A stretch of DNA of 64,000 nucleotides. Origin: Urechis unicinctus. Taxonomy: Eukaryota; Annelida; Polychaeta; Xenopneusta; Urechidae. This document shows, one piece after another, positions 36,906 to 47,934 of this stretch (position 1 is its first letter; each line of letters starts with the position of its first letter). The notes beneath the pieces were generated by a model. That model was not told the DNA's origin and ran no database searches. It worked only from the letters and a program-made list of their open reading frames with translations. Both the position numbers and the translations under genes were made by a program. The stretch lies in contig CM067356.1 in NCBI GenBank assembly GCA_034190875.2, forward strand, positions 34,415,430-34,479,429, in the 5' to 3' direction.

Positions 36906-38112
36906 ATATGTGAAAAATAAGCCAATTTTGATAATGTGACAAGTCTGCACATCAAAATTTGTATTTGTTTACCAACAGTTATTTTATTGTTGCAGGAAAG
37001 CCAGTTAATGTTTTAAGCCATCCTGACTTTGTGCCTAACAAGAATTTAGGCGAAGCAGTTTGTCAGGGCAGCCAGCACCCATTTCACCTAGCAACCTTGA
37101 TCACTCCAAGAGGGTCTGGCGGCGACAACAAGTAAAGGCGCCCCCCAAAAGGAAAAAAGATTACACTGGAAGCACTGCCACTAAAAGGTAACAATGTTAT
37201 ATAGTAGAATAGAAATACTGGTGACCAGTAGATATGTTCATTTGTTACAAATTTAATGTCATATGTTTAATTGTTTCAGATGTAGCTAATACTCTATGTG
37301 AGTCGGTCGAGCAGCCTCTAGCTGAACTTCTAAAAGAAGAAAAGCCTGAATTGGAGGAGTCCAACATGGAGCAGATATCTGAACACTCAAGCCATGTGGG
37401 GACTTCAGTGGTTGAGCCATCCACTTCAGTCGCAACCAGTTCAAGATATCTGCTAAGATCTATGCCCTGACTTCTTAAAGAGGAACAGCTTGTTACTGAA
37501 ATGAATTTCCTCAGGCAAGAAAGGGACACATTCAGGATGGAGTGTGAAGAATTGCAGAAAAGACTCGATAATACCAGACTCTCTGCTAAGTGTGTTGAGG
37601 GCGACGACAGAAATTGTCGGTACTACACAGGATTGCCATGGGATGTGTTTTCTGCAACATATCAGCACCTGGCTTCGTGTTCAGCGAACAAGGGGATACC
37701 CAAAATCCCATTTATTGACCAATTTTTTTTTGGACCCTAGTGAAATTGAAACATGCCCCAAAATTTGAATATTTAGCACATCAGGATAGACTGTCACCCG
37801 TCCACCATGATAGACAATTTTTGGAAATGGGTGGAACTCATTGTTGTGTGTCTAGGAATGTTGGTGGCTTGGCCTTTTAGGGATTACATATACAAAACAA
37901 CTCCTCCGCACATCAAGGAAAAGTATCCACGCCTGATCGCCATCATCGACTGCTCCGAGTTTTTTTATCGAAAGCCAGGTCAAGTGAAGCTCATGCACAG
38001 TGCTACTCCAACTACAAGAAACATAAAACTGTTAAGTTTTTGATTGCTTGTGTCACGTACTTGCCTGCTGCATATGGAGGGCGGATCAGTGATGTAAACC
38101 TGGTGAGAGACT

Positions 38113-38815
38113 GTGGCTTCAGACACTGAACCAGTTCCCGTGGCTACTCTAGCTCCACCCACTCCGTCTTCTACGGATCCACTGGCCATGATTATATCCA
38201 CTCCGTCTGCCATTACTCCAGCTACACCCAATAAGTGTAGCCCCCGCTTGAGGGGAGATGCATCGACCCCAAGGAAGGTCAAACTCAGGAACAGGTTAAA
38301 GTTTGTTTCTCAATCAAAAGTTGATTTACAGAAGAAATATCTTGAAAACCTAAAAGACATGAAAACCAAAATAAAGACAATTGCAGGATCAATGAAAGTT
38401 AAAAACCTGAATCAGACAATCAAAAGGAAGGAATCTACGATTCGATATTTTGAGACAAAGGTTGCAGGACAGGACTTTAGCACAGCAGTTAGCCAAGGCA
38501 AACGCGGAAATGAGGAGGTGGAAAAACCCACAGTAGATTGAAGAAGAGCCGTAAAGAAAAATGTGCAATGGTAATAGAAGCCACTAATCAAGATCCCCCT
38601 AACTCCATGAACTCAGTGAATAAGGATGAAATCATCAGAACTCTAGAAGATGAAAAGCTTCAGCTAGAAGAAACAGTTCAGGAGTTAAACAGTCAAGAAA
38701 AGTCTAGTAAAAGTGATGGTAAAACATATTCTGTTGAAACACGCATGATATTGGATATTTCTAAAACAAACTTTCATTATTGGAGTCTCAATGATCTGGC
38801 ATCTGGATAGGTTGA
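38113..38815 (+). pseudogene. Coiled-coil coding remnants, probably from THAP-type transposon proteins
   Basis: Two successive open stretches: 38113-38541 (Pro/Thr/Ser-rich, then basic coiled-coil residues such as LRNRLKFVSQSKVDLQ) and 38538-38810 (EIIRTLEDEKLQLEETVQEL, coiled coil, then KTYSVETRMI). Both resemble the coiled-coil linkers of THAP-containing transposon proteins. Neither continues into a recognisable catalytic domain, and the first directly replaces the expected C-terminal part of the DDE transposase, so this is probably a mosaic of decayed element pieces. Confidence 0.4.
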
Positions 38816-38848
38816 CAGGATAATTATTCGTTAGTCACTTATTATTAT

Positions 38849-39203
38849 TCTTTAATTACTGATTAACTATTCTTTAATTACAGGATGCATGTGTTTGGGT
38901 TGTTTATGACCTACCTGCACTGCAAATTTGACCAATTATTAAGGAAGTTATGAAGATTTTTAGACCGAATGGTTGACGACCTTTGTTTCAATTGCATTGC
39001 TAATTAATTAATTAATCAATCTTTAATTATTGATTATTATTCTTTAATAACAGGAGAAGTGATTGGGTTGTTTATAACCTACATGCACTACAAATTTGAC
39101 CAAAATATCCCTAGTATTAAGGAAGTTATGAAGATTTTTAGACCGTCTGGTTGACGGCCTTTGTTTCAATTGCATTCACTAATTAATTAATTAATTAATT
39201 AAT
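38849..39203 (+). repeat. Two tandem copies of an AT-rich unit of about 175 bases
   Basis: Each copy runs TATTCTTTAAT(T/A)ACAGG, then a TTGGGTTGTTTAT(G/A)ACCTAC segment, AAGGAAGTTATGAAGATTTT, TTGTTTCAATTGCATT and ends in (TAAT)n. The copies differ by several substitutions and one small insertion, so the duplication is not recent. No coding potential. Confidence 0.8.
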
Positions 39204-39465
39204 CAGTTAATCTCATTGAAAATGTACCATATATATTGGGCTTTTGATAAGCTATCTGGTACTATTTACTTTTTACTCCTAGGTTGAAAATCAAATGAAA
39301 TATGGCATTTTTGCAGTTAATTTTCTTATCAAAAGCCACAAAAAAGGTCACAAGCTTTTCTATGTTTTTGCCTTAAGACAAAGGTCAAAATAATTAGCGT
39401 AATTGCTACATTCAAAGTACCATAACTTCCTTAATATAAGACCTAATAAAAAAGATTTACACCAA
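39204..39465. other. AT-rich gap between repeats
   Basis: Contains the end of the (TAAT)n tract and low-complexity sequence. No gene or motif recognised. Confidence 0.4.
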
Positions 39466-39477
39466 TGGAAAGGAGAA

Positions 39478-41093
39478 ACTTCCTGATTACTTCATACATA
39501 ATGGAACACAAATAAACAATAAAACTGAAATTGCAAACAAATTTAACTCATTTTTCACAAATTTGGGTCCAAATTTAGCAAAAAATATAAACCCACCTTC
39601 AAATGAGGATTTCACTTTGTACTTAACGGAGCAACAACGGAACATTTTCAATTTCAAAAATGTTAACGAGTCAGAAATTTCCAAAGTTGTAAATGACCTG
39701 AAAGGAAAAAACAGTTGTGGATATGATAACATATCAACAAATCTCTTGAAGCATCTCAAACAAGCACTCATCAAACCAATTACTATAATTATCAACCAAA
39801 CCCTCAATACAGGCATATTTCCCAGATCCTTAAAGACAGCAAAAGTCATTCCCATCTTCAAAAAAGGGGATAAATTTTTATTTGATAACTATCGCCCAAT
39901 ATCACTTCTTCCATCCATATCAAAAATATTTGAAAAAATTATTTTCCAACAAATATATCAGTACTTCCAAACCCATAACTTATTCTATGATAACCAGTAT
40001 GGTTTCAGGAAAGGGCATTCCACTGAACTAGCAGCAGTAGAACTGATCAAATCTGTACTAAATGACCTAGACCATAATTTGCTACCAATCAGCATATTTC
40101 TTGACCTCAGCAAAGCCTTTGACACAATAGATCATAACATACTGCTTTCAAAACTAACTTATTATGGATTCACAAACACCAGTAGCATAGTAATTAAAAA
40201 CTATCTACAAGACAGAAAACTATGTAAATTTTGAAGGCACTCAGTCTGACCTCCTCCCCCTTACAACTGGAGTGCCTCAGGGATCAATCTTAGGGCCCCT
40301 TTTATTCTTGATATATGTAAATGACATCTGCAATGCATCAAATTTATTCAAAGTCATAACATATGCGGATGATACGACCCTTACAACCACCCTAAACTCA
40401 AGAAATTCTACATACAATATAGACACATTAAACAATGAACTTAATAATGTCAACAACTGGCTTATGCACAACAAGCTGTCCCTTAACACAAGCAAGACCA
40501 AATTCATGATTTTTCATAAACCACCCAAAAAATTCCATTCAAGAATCCGGATCCTTATAAATAACACAGAAATCAAACAAGTGCAATATTTCAACTTCCT
40601 GGGCCTCAACATCGATCAGCACCTCAGCTGGAAAAGTCATACTGATAAAATCCATAGCAAACTTAGTCGAACAATGGGCATCATCAATAAACTAAAACAC
40701 CTCCTCCCCCTAGATATTAAAAAAATGCTCTACAACTCACTGATATTACCACATCTAAACTACAACTTGTTACTTTGGGGTCAACATGGAAATAGAATTG
40801 TAAAACTTCAAAAAAAGATCATTCGGATCATTACCTGCAGCTCCTACAATGCTCACACTGATCCTCTTTTTAAAGAACTACAGATCTTGAAAATTGAAGA
40901 TCTATTTTCACTGTCCAGATATAAATTCTATTATAATTACTGTCACAACAACCTACCTTCATATTACAATAACATAAACTTAATAAATCAAACATCTGAC
41001 ATTCATAATCACAATACTAGAAATCAAAATAATCTTTTCATCCCATTCGATTCAGCATTCCAAAATTCATTAACAATGCCCCGAATATCATAG
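39478..41093 (+). pseudogene. LINE reverse transcriptase, near-complete with one frameshift
   Basis: The domain follows the family order: NSCGYDNIS (block 1), AKVIPIFKKGDKFLFDNYRPISLLPSISKI (block 2 to 2a), YGFRKGHSTELA, FLDLSKAFDTIDH (catalytic Asp), GVPQGSILGPLLFLIYVNDI, TYADDTTL (the YADD box), HNKLSLNTSKTKFM and FLGLNIDQHLSW, then a thumb/C-terminal region ending in a stop at 41091-41093. The only clear break is a single-base shift near 40220, between LQDRK and YVNFEG. With so little decay, this is a young copy or the shift is a sequencing error. Confidence 0.88.
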
Positions 41094-41364
41094 TAACAAA
41101 AATATTCTCTCATTCTTACACAGGATACTGCAACTACATAAAAATTGGTTTATCAATAGATACAGGTATATGTGCACCACTCCAAATTGTTATACATGTA
41201 CTTGCCCACATTAACTAGTCAAGCAGGAAAGTCATTTGTTATTGTATAGATTCAAAATGTGTTACTCATGTCACCAAATTCCGGACTTTGCCAAAACCCT
41301 CTGTCTATGTAAATGTTTTCTGTACCTTCTTACTCAGGTAACATGATGCTGTGACCTCATGTAC

Positions 41365-41390
41365 TTATTATTATTATTATTATTATTATT
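41365..41390. repeat. (TTA)n microsatellite in the LINE 3' region
   Basis: About eight to nine TTA/ATT steps within the untranslated tail of the LINE. Confidence 0.9.
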
Positions 41391-41564
41391 GTGTACTATG
41401 CTTCTCTTTTGTACATAGTCTACCTTTTGTGTGTTTTCCTCTTTTATATTATTATTTTTATTGTCATTATGTCTGGGTGGCTCCAGCAGCAGCGGCTCAT
41501 CAGCCTTAGTTGGAGTCTCCTTATCAATTGTTCATTGTTTATATGTTCAATTGGTTAATAAATT

Positions 41565-41582
41565 GATCTCTCTCTCTCTCTT
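41565..41582. repeat. (TC)n tail at the LINE 3' end
   Basis: A short TC run directly follows AATAAATTGA. Many LINEs without poly(A) end in short simple repeats, so this is taken as the element's 3' end. Confidence 0.65.
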
Positions 41583-41625
41583 TTCAATACCTTTCTTATG
41601 ATGTAGGTTATTTTCAACGTAGTGT

Positions 41626-42876
41626 CTATTGGCACGGAAACCGGGCCAATAACCATCCGCTTGATGGTTCGGTGCACGGGAGATACGCATGCGCATATGA
41701 AACATCCTGTGGCGGGATATTCTTTCGTCACTTTCGTTTCCGTCGCCGAGGTGGAAGGATGCCATGGACATTGGAGCGAGATTTGATTCTTTTGAATCAC
41801 TGGTAGAGGGAGTTGAAGTGTTTGGTCAAGAAAACAATGTTGTATTCGTTAAACACGACAGTAAGACAGTAGAAACAGCGCACGTCAACGCCAGACGATG
41901 AACATGATGCTTGTCTAACCAAGACGTCATAAATACAGACATTTTGAGTAAACATTTGCCAGGATACAAAAGCCTTATCAGTTGTATAATTATTCAACAT
42001 AGACTACCTATTATTTTGGACAACTAATCACATTTCAGTATTTGTCAACCTTCAACAAGACAAGGAGTCTTTCACCAATATCAAACAAGTCAATGCAGAC
42101 TGTCGAACACCTGAAAGTCTTTCGGTCCAAGAACATTGATGCCGAATTGAAAAATCTTTTGCCGTGCAATGGTGGACTTAGTAGTCATTTGTCGGGTTAC
42201 CGTGCACGCAAAGATAAGCTTATTTGTTATTCGCACGGTTACTATTATAACATGACATCACTATCATCACATGAGAAGTACAGGTGTGAAAAAGATTATA
42301 CATCATAAATACCCAACAGAGTATTAGGATTCGTTATCTCCCTGACGATTTTGGATATTTATAGCATAGGGAAATCAGGAAGAAATACAAGATTATGGTT
42401 AGACAAAGAACCAGTTGTGAATCACCTAGGTACTAAGGCTCAACAACGAGTACTTATAGTCTTAACAACCTATTAAACTGGCTTATCTTGTACATTTGGC
42501 ATGCATGCATGTACATATAAGGCAATATCCCTTTAGAAATGTGTAAGAATCACGTGGTTCTCCACAACGATAAGGACGTCCTGAACATACCATTTCGTTC
42601 TTCAAATCAAAAGTACAAATAAACTCATGGCATGAAATGCAATGTTATTTAAATCTAGTCAAATGCTGAACCTAGTGAAATGCTGACTTAAATTGTCTAG
42701 TAGAACTGGATTTATTCAACACAACCAATAGATATCATGTCCCGTGCATATAGATGATAGTTCAGTTGTGTGCACGGTTTCCGGGCGAATAACACGCCAT
42801 CAGAGCATTCCGTGCACGGTTTCCGTGCATGCATCGCGAGACTGTGTTGTTGTTGGCCCGGCTTCCGTGCCAATAG
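41626..42876. mobile_element. 1.25 kb segment bounded by 24-base inverted repeats, candidate non-autonomous DNA element
   Basis: The left end (41626-41649, CTATTGGCACGGAAACCGGG then CCAA) matches the reverse complement of the right end (42853-42876) at 23 of 24 bases. The similarity weakly continues outward. Further inside, both ends carry GTGCACGG motifs. No transposase is seen. A plus-strand open frame (42042-42308) encodes 88 residues with a Cys/His-containing end (CYSHGYYY..SSHEKYRC) but no recognised family. No clear target-site duplication was found, so the boundaries could extend beyond the matched arms. Confidence 0.5.
42042..42308 (+). CDS. Uncertain 88-residue open frame inside the inverted-repeat segment
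   Basis: The frame stays open between two stops and ends LICYSHGYYYNMTSLSSHEK then a short tail. The Cys-His spacing could be part of a zinc-binding fold, but it does not fit classical C2H2 spacing. A pyrimidine-rich stretch with AG precedes it (about 42037), so it may be an exon. No homology can be claimed; it is comparable to the longer chance frames of this region. Confidence 0.2.
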   Translation: MSTFNKTRSLSPISNKSMQTVEHLKVFRSKNIDAELKNLLPCNGGLSSHLSGYRARKDKLICYSHGYYYNMTSLSSHEKYRCEKDYTS

Positions 42877-42879
42877 CAA

Positions 42880-43630
42880 CTTCCTATTTTCAAATCACAT
42901 ACCTAAACTTTGAAAATTTTCTTAACATACCTACCCCGGGCATGCCTCCAGCAGTGGTTTTATAGTTTATAGTCTAAACGCCCAGATTAGACCTACAGGC
43001 TTTAGCCTTATTCCCAACATACTACTATTACTATTACTGGAATCTAATTTAACGACACAAGGGTCAGATGGGCGATAATGAAAGGATTTACTATCAATAG
43101 CTCATTCAAGCGAAATCGAAATATGTTTTGTAAGTGTTATCAGCACAAATGTATAACATTTATAGCATCTGACCTTAATCGTCAAAAGACGAGAAGTGTG
43201 CCATGTTTCGAAAACATCGTTCGGTGAGTTAACATGTCAAATATTGCCAACGGTTTAAGCTTCGAGCTCCCCCTGTTCGCTCCTGTTCGCTCGCCCACCG
43301 GCATGAAGCTTCCAAAAGTGTAACAGCGCTGAGAGAGCTAAAGCAGTAGGCTAGCGCAAAATAGTAGAACCAAATAAGAGCCCGACGGGACGAGATAGTT
43401 CTGGTACAGCTAAGCGTCAAATAGCTTACGCCGAACTTTAGCATGTAATCACAGATCAGATGATCGGTCGACTGCCCGGGGTCGGCTGCAACCAAATATA
43501 TGAATTAAAGCTTATTTAGGCAGAATAATGTACTAAAGGCAAGTATAATGTGTTTCATTTCGGTTCTAACATAAAAAAAACTATAATTAAGCATCATTGG
43601 GCATCAGAAATCCCCTTAAGTGACATTTTG
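42880..43630. other. No gene seen
   Basis: The minus-strand frame at 43229-43495 (88 codons) has no recognised motif. The stretch is otherwise AT-rich sequence. Confidence 0.4.
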
Positions 43631-43631
43631 A

Positions 43632-43669
43632 TAGCCGTGCACGACGGTAATAGGCGTCGTGCACGGCTA
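43632..43669. repeat. Perfect 15-base inverted repeat with eight-base loop
   Basis: Arms TAGCCGTGCACGACG and CGTCGTGCACGGCTA flank GTAATAGG. The centre of each arm is GTGCAC, the motif also found near the ends of the inverted-repeat segment at 41626-42876. The right arm runs into GCTAGTAAGGGGGT, which recurs at about 43852. Confidence 0.92.
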
Positions 43670-43866
43670 GTAAGGGGGTAGCCTAGGCAAGGTACTCGCC
43701 CCTAGTGTTTTTATGATCTGATGCTACCTTAGCGCGGATGTGAGAGATCGAAAGTCGTAAATAGCGCGGAGCTGTCTGAGGCGGAGTTTATTTGCCTTGG
43801 GGGTAGCCCTGCAAGAGGTCTGAGTAGACATTTATATTACCGTTCGACCGGCGCTAGTAAGGGGGT
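43666..43866 (+). repeat. Short direct repeats GCTAGTAAGGGGGT bounding about 190 bases
   Basis: The 14-base sequence occurs at about 43666 and again at about 43852. The intervening sequence is GC-richer than its surroundings and has no coding signal. With the adjacent hairpin this may be a small decayed element. Confidence 0.5.
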
Positions 43867-44239
43867 TAAATACTATGTAGAACCATTTAGTGGACATTAT
43901 GTATACAATCTAAACATTAGGTCAAGAATAACAGATTTGGCACCAGAAAACAAAGGAGCTTGAAGGGAACCCCATTCAGTATACCCCATCGACTAAATAA
44001 CTACCCGAAACCACTTGGTCCATATTATGTACATTGCAGTGTCGGGATATGAGAATTTCTCAATTTGGGCATTCCATAACTCCAAAACTGGTTCGCTCAT
44101 ACGGGAAGTGTCCAATCATAATGTTTGTGCCGTTCATTCAGGCTCTGGCAGTGTTTGCGCTCGATTTACAGGGCAACAACATTTGCAAATAATTCATTAT
44201 CTTTTATGTCCTTGATGAAGGCATTTAGGCCAGGAACTG

Positions 44240-44805
44240 AGGTGAAGAGTAGCAAATCATGGTCGAATGTGATAGTCGTTTGATATTTACCACCAGTTGG
44301 TTAGTAACCTGCCCATAGTCGTCGTAGTTCAGTCGACTCCGCTATGATTATCGACTTTCTTTTTGAAAAATGTAGTCATAATGTCTCGTTTCAAACGGCC
44401 CAGAGAAAAAAATTGCACTGCTATTAGGGTATTATTCATCCTCCCCCATAATAATCGCGATATTATCTAGTTGTTGAAACTGCCGTAACACACAGATATA
44501 TCATCGGGCTCCACGGTTTTACGATGTGTTGGGTTATTCCTTGATCAGATTCCCTGTGCAAAAGATTGTGCTGTGAGCTAAGTCTAACTTTAGGCCTGAG
44601 AACAGAACACCACCTTGCTCTCTCAGAAGTATTTCTTTATTGATACGACTAGAAGATGCATGGCAGCGTAGATCACATGCCTCTCGCTTTACCGCTCGCT
44701 TGGACGCAATTAAGTAAGTTGGACGGGGGCATGCTGTCAGATTGACTGCATAAAACGATGACATGTGCCATGGTAGACGCAGAACACATTCGTTGAAGCG
44801 AATTG
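44240..44805 (+). repeat. Dispersed repeat family A, copy 1
   Basis: Shares an ordered series of short matches with 47935-48665: ATCATGG(T/C)CGAAT, CGCTATGATTATCGACT, a conserved ATATATCAT segment and a final block (ATGCTGTCA...TCGTTGAAGC) that aligns over about 70 bases. Overall divergence is high, so the copies are old. No shared open frame. Confidence 0.5.
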
Positions 44806-45004
44806 ATTGTGAGTGGGGGAGTTGGTGTTGGGATGTGATTACAAATCAAGAGCAGTCTGTACAGAAAACAGCGAGCGAACGATTGAACTTGCTCGTCATC
44901 ATAGTCGTAGCAAATAGGAGGATCCTGAGATGGAAGAAGAAAAAAAGGAGAACTTATACATTTATCAAAAGATAAGAGTTAAATAGAGTTAGATTTAATG
45001 ACGA

Positions 45005-47505
45005 ATATATTGACGATGACATTATAAGTAAGGTCTGGATTGATACCACAAGACACATCCATGATTGACGCTCTAGATTATGCAACAAACTTTCAGTTCC
45101 TCACTTGAAACGCTTCTGTCAAAAGCAAATACCACTATCAATGTCAGTGATATGGTATACGTACCTCGCGTTATGCGGATTCGAAATGTCTGCTGATGCG
45201 TTTGATGATCGTCAATAGTTTGTATACTTTATGGTCGGCCTATGTTCACATTGATTAGCATAATGTGGCAGATAAATTATGCTCGTGGCATTCAATTACG
45301 AACGGAAAATCTTGAAAAGATGGCCGAGCTTAAGCGTTTATTGTTATATGGTCCACAGTAACATCGCTAAGAATACACAACAAAAGCGAAATATCCCATA
45401 GCACGACGGCAAACCAGTACGTTTGCCCTTAGTGATTGTAAGTGTTGGTTTATAATGCACATATGCCTTAATGACCGGCAAAGAAAACAGAAGATGTTGC
45501 TCTCTCACATAAGATCCGTCGGTATAAGGTATAGAACAAATTGATTAGTGCGACGCAATATTGTGATGGTATTGGAATAATAATTGCCGCTGTATATCCT
45601 GTTGTACAAGAGACAGCTGAAGTAGAGTAAGAAGGAGAACGAGAGGTAACTAATAAATTTATCAAAAGAGAAGTTGGAAATTGAGTAAATTGTTATGACG
45701 GAGAAATTGATGAAGGAGTATGAGTGTATATATATGTCCGTGACGACACTGTAATACGGCTGTACCGGTATAGAGCCATCACTGTGGATTGAACACTTCA
45801 TTTGATAACGTTATATTTTGCCTACTGCTCTGATTCAGTATCCATATCTCACATCCTGAACACCAATAACGCACATCGCCTTCGTGCAAGCCGAGCAGTG
45901 TAACTCAAAGTAGGAACTACATAACACACATGTGTTGGTGTGCATTTTTTACCCTGTACTTAACTAATCTGATATCTAGGGCGCCATTTAAGCGGATGTC
46001 CTCTTGCTCTCGGGAATGATCGGCTCACATGCCCGCCACGGGGCATTTGCATCTTGTAAAGGAAGGCACGTGACACTTATGAGAAGACATGCACCAGAAC
46101 GAGGTAAAACTTGATACAATCGCGCGCAATGTGCCCGAGAGTTTTGTAACATATATGCGGTCCGGGATTCATAAGTAGAATTCATAGCCTCCTTAAAAAA
46201 AGAAATGTATAGCACTCTTCATCCAATACAGACACATCGTGGTAATTCTAAATGAATTGTAATTTGTTTTTCTGTAGCGCAAGACTGTGTTTGTTTGAAC
46301 AAACCATTGTTTTGTGAAATGAAACTTATCTTGCTGATATTTGCTGAGAATGATATTGAAGTTGAACATCAAGCGATAATGTGTTCATAAAACTGAAACA
46401 GGTGTTTCTATCACCTACTTCGCCACCTGCGCCACACATTTAAATGTGCGACATGTTTCAAGAATATCTGTTGTAGCACACTCGGATTGTCTACCTCGAT
46501 GGCAGCTTGTCTTCACTCCGCCGTTTACGACTTATGCACCCAGTCATTGTCATACAGTGCATCAATCTCCGCTACCGGACCCTGTATGTGTTTCGCTCTT
46601 GCCCTATGCTACTGGGTTAGTTACCACTGTGTCCAGATAGAGAACTGACTATTGATTGTTCGTCATAGCACCATTTGGCTGATATATCAAGTATATCATT
46701 ACTTCCACTCTGATTAAGTATCATTGATTTCGAATAAAGAGTCATCACTCACGCTGAAATTTCTTAGCTGATACTTTACAGTGCCCTGTGATAGAGAAGA
46801 GGCATCGACGCATAGGGATAGACCTGGCGCCTAGGTTCTTCTTGTGACTAAGTGAAGATTTATCGGGCGTCTAGGTTCTTCCTGTGACTGTGTGGACTTG
46901 CCTGATATATAAAAAACGCTAAAATGTGATGAAATATACCAGTATATCGGAATTTGCACCACATTACTTAAACAAGGCAGACGGAATAATTCACACTTTA
47001 AGACATCTTCGAGCGGGTTGGTGGAAGACCGCTGTGGTGCATTCTTTTTAACTAATCAAGTCTCTACGGATGTGGCGAAGCGGCTGACATCTCTTTCGTT
47101 GCACGTTCTCTGCACATATGCTGACTCAGCAGCCTCGGTGTTTTGACGCCAGGTGAGTTAAGAATGCCGCATCATAATTCATGCATAAATGGTTATTTAA
47201 TTCCTAGAAGATTAATTAAATACCTGATTCACATAAACCCGCGCCTTACAGCCATGCATCCATCATTCGTGCTATACCGCTTATGGATCGTCTTTTGCTC
47301 TGAATTGTAAATCTAACGCGCCACGAGTCATGAGAGGAACGTCTTATGCCAAGGATATGTTGTAAATATGATACAGTTGGAAGTCATATGTAGCTTTCAT
47401 GTTCCTTGCTGGTTCAAGCTTCTATATACTTCCGTATATCTCCAACGGCCATAATCCTGGTGTCTGGAATATTAATGATAGGGAACCAACTGTAGTGCTA
47501 GCGAA
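45005..47505 (+). repeat. 2.5 kb direct repeat, copy 1
   Basis: Aligns by eye with 61895-64000 at roughly 93-95% identity, starting at GGTCTGGATTGATACCACAA and running to the right edge of the window. This copy has about 330 bases (about 46255-46582) that the other lacks. It contains a 43-base tandem duplication (TCTAGGTTCTTC(T/C)TGTGACT, about 46830-46890) shared by both copies. A minus-strand frame near 45468-45665 is largely kept in both copies, but this is no more than expected at this identity. Confidence 0.85.
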
Positions 47506-47509
47506 AACG

Positions 47510-47934
47510 TGCCACACTAAGAGCTTCTAGTCGTGCAGTGTTCCGCTGTACATTCCAATGTCAAACGGCAGATGCAGAACAATAAACAAATGCAGCGCCA
47601 CGTTGGATGCAAAAATACCTTTGAAAGTTCCATATACTCTTTGAAAGCTTGCAAGATGTGTAGGTTTATCATTGAAGAACTTTCCACATGTATAGTTCCT
47701 GCCTATTATTTACATTCAAATTAGATATAGCATATCAACATGCATATGCGGAAATGGTGGATATGCATCTAAACTGCTTGCATGAGTGTTGTTGTTAACG
47801 TAGTATGAAACTCAATGGTAATAGACGTTAAAGAGGACAAATACCATGCTCTGAAAAGGCTAGCCTCTTGGAAAATATTATAATGGTGCTCAAATCCGGT
47901 CATGGGAGAAAAACGAAATAGTTTCTTCAGAGGT
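47510..47934. other. No gene seen
   Basis: AT-rich stretch between two repeats; one 63-codon frame (47533-47724) without motif. Confidence 0.4.

Larger units (their letters stand above)
34984..38110 (+). mobile_element. Degraded THAP-DDE DNA transposon (PIF/Harbinger superfamily, ISL2EU-like)
   Basis: Exon-like pieces: 34984-35205 (THAP domain start; MPKSS..GLCKHH, then NACKRVDL and CSDHLVTG), 36996-37187 (KPVNVLSHPDFVPNKNL, which continues the THAP fold), 37280-37740 (coiled coil then TGLPWDVFSATYQHL) and on to about 38110. The transposase core shows MIDNFWKWVE, RDYIYKTTPPHIKEKYPRL, AIIDCSEFF (first catalytic Asp, about 37945) and YGGRISD (second Asp, about 38090). Breaks are several: the first THAP Cys is Ser, there is a frameshift within the first exon, a stop and frameshifts around 37740-37990, and the C-terminal catalytic Glu region is absent. 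The introns have proper GT-AG ends. No terminal inverted repeats were found. Confidence 0.72.
39470..41582 (+). mobile_element. 5'-truncated non-LTR retrotransposon of the CR1/Jockey group
   Basis: Starts inside ORF2 at KLPDYFIHNG, ahead of the reverse transcriptase, so the endonuclease and ORF1 are missing, as expected from incomplete target-primed reverse transcription. After the ORF2 stop (41093) comes a 3' untranslated region of about 480 bases with a (TTA)n tract, ending in AATAAATTGATC followed by a (TC)n run. The clade is not certain; the motif set fits CR1/L2/Jockey-type elements without RNase H. Confidence 0.85.
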
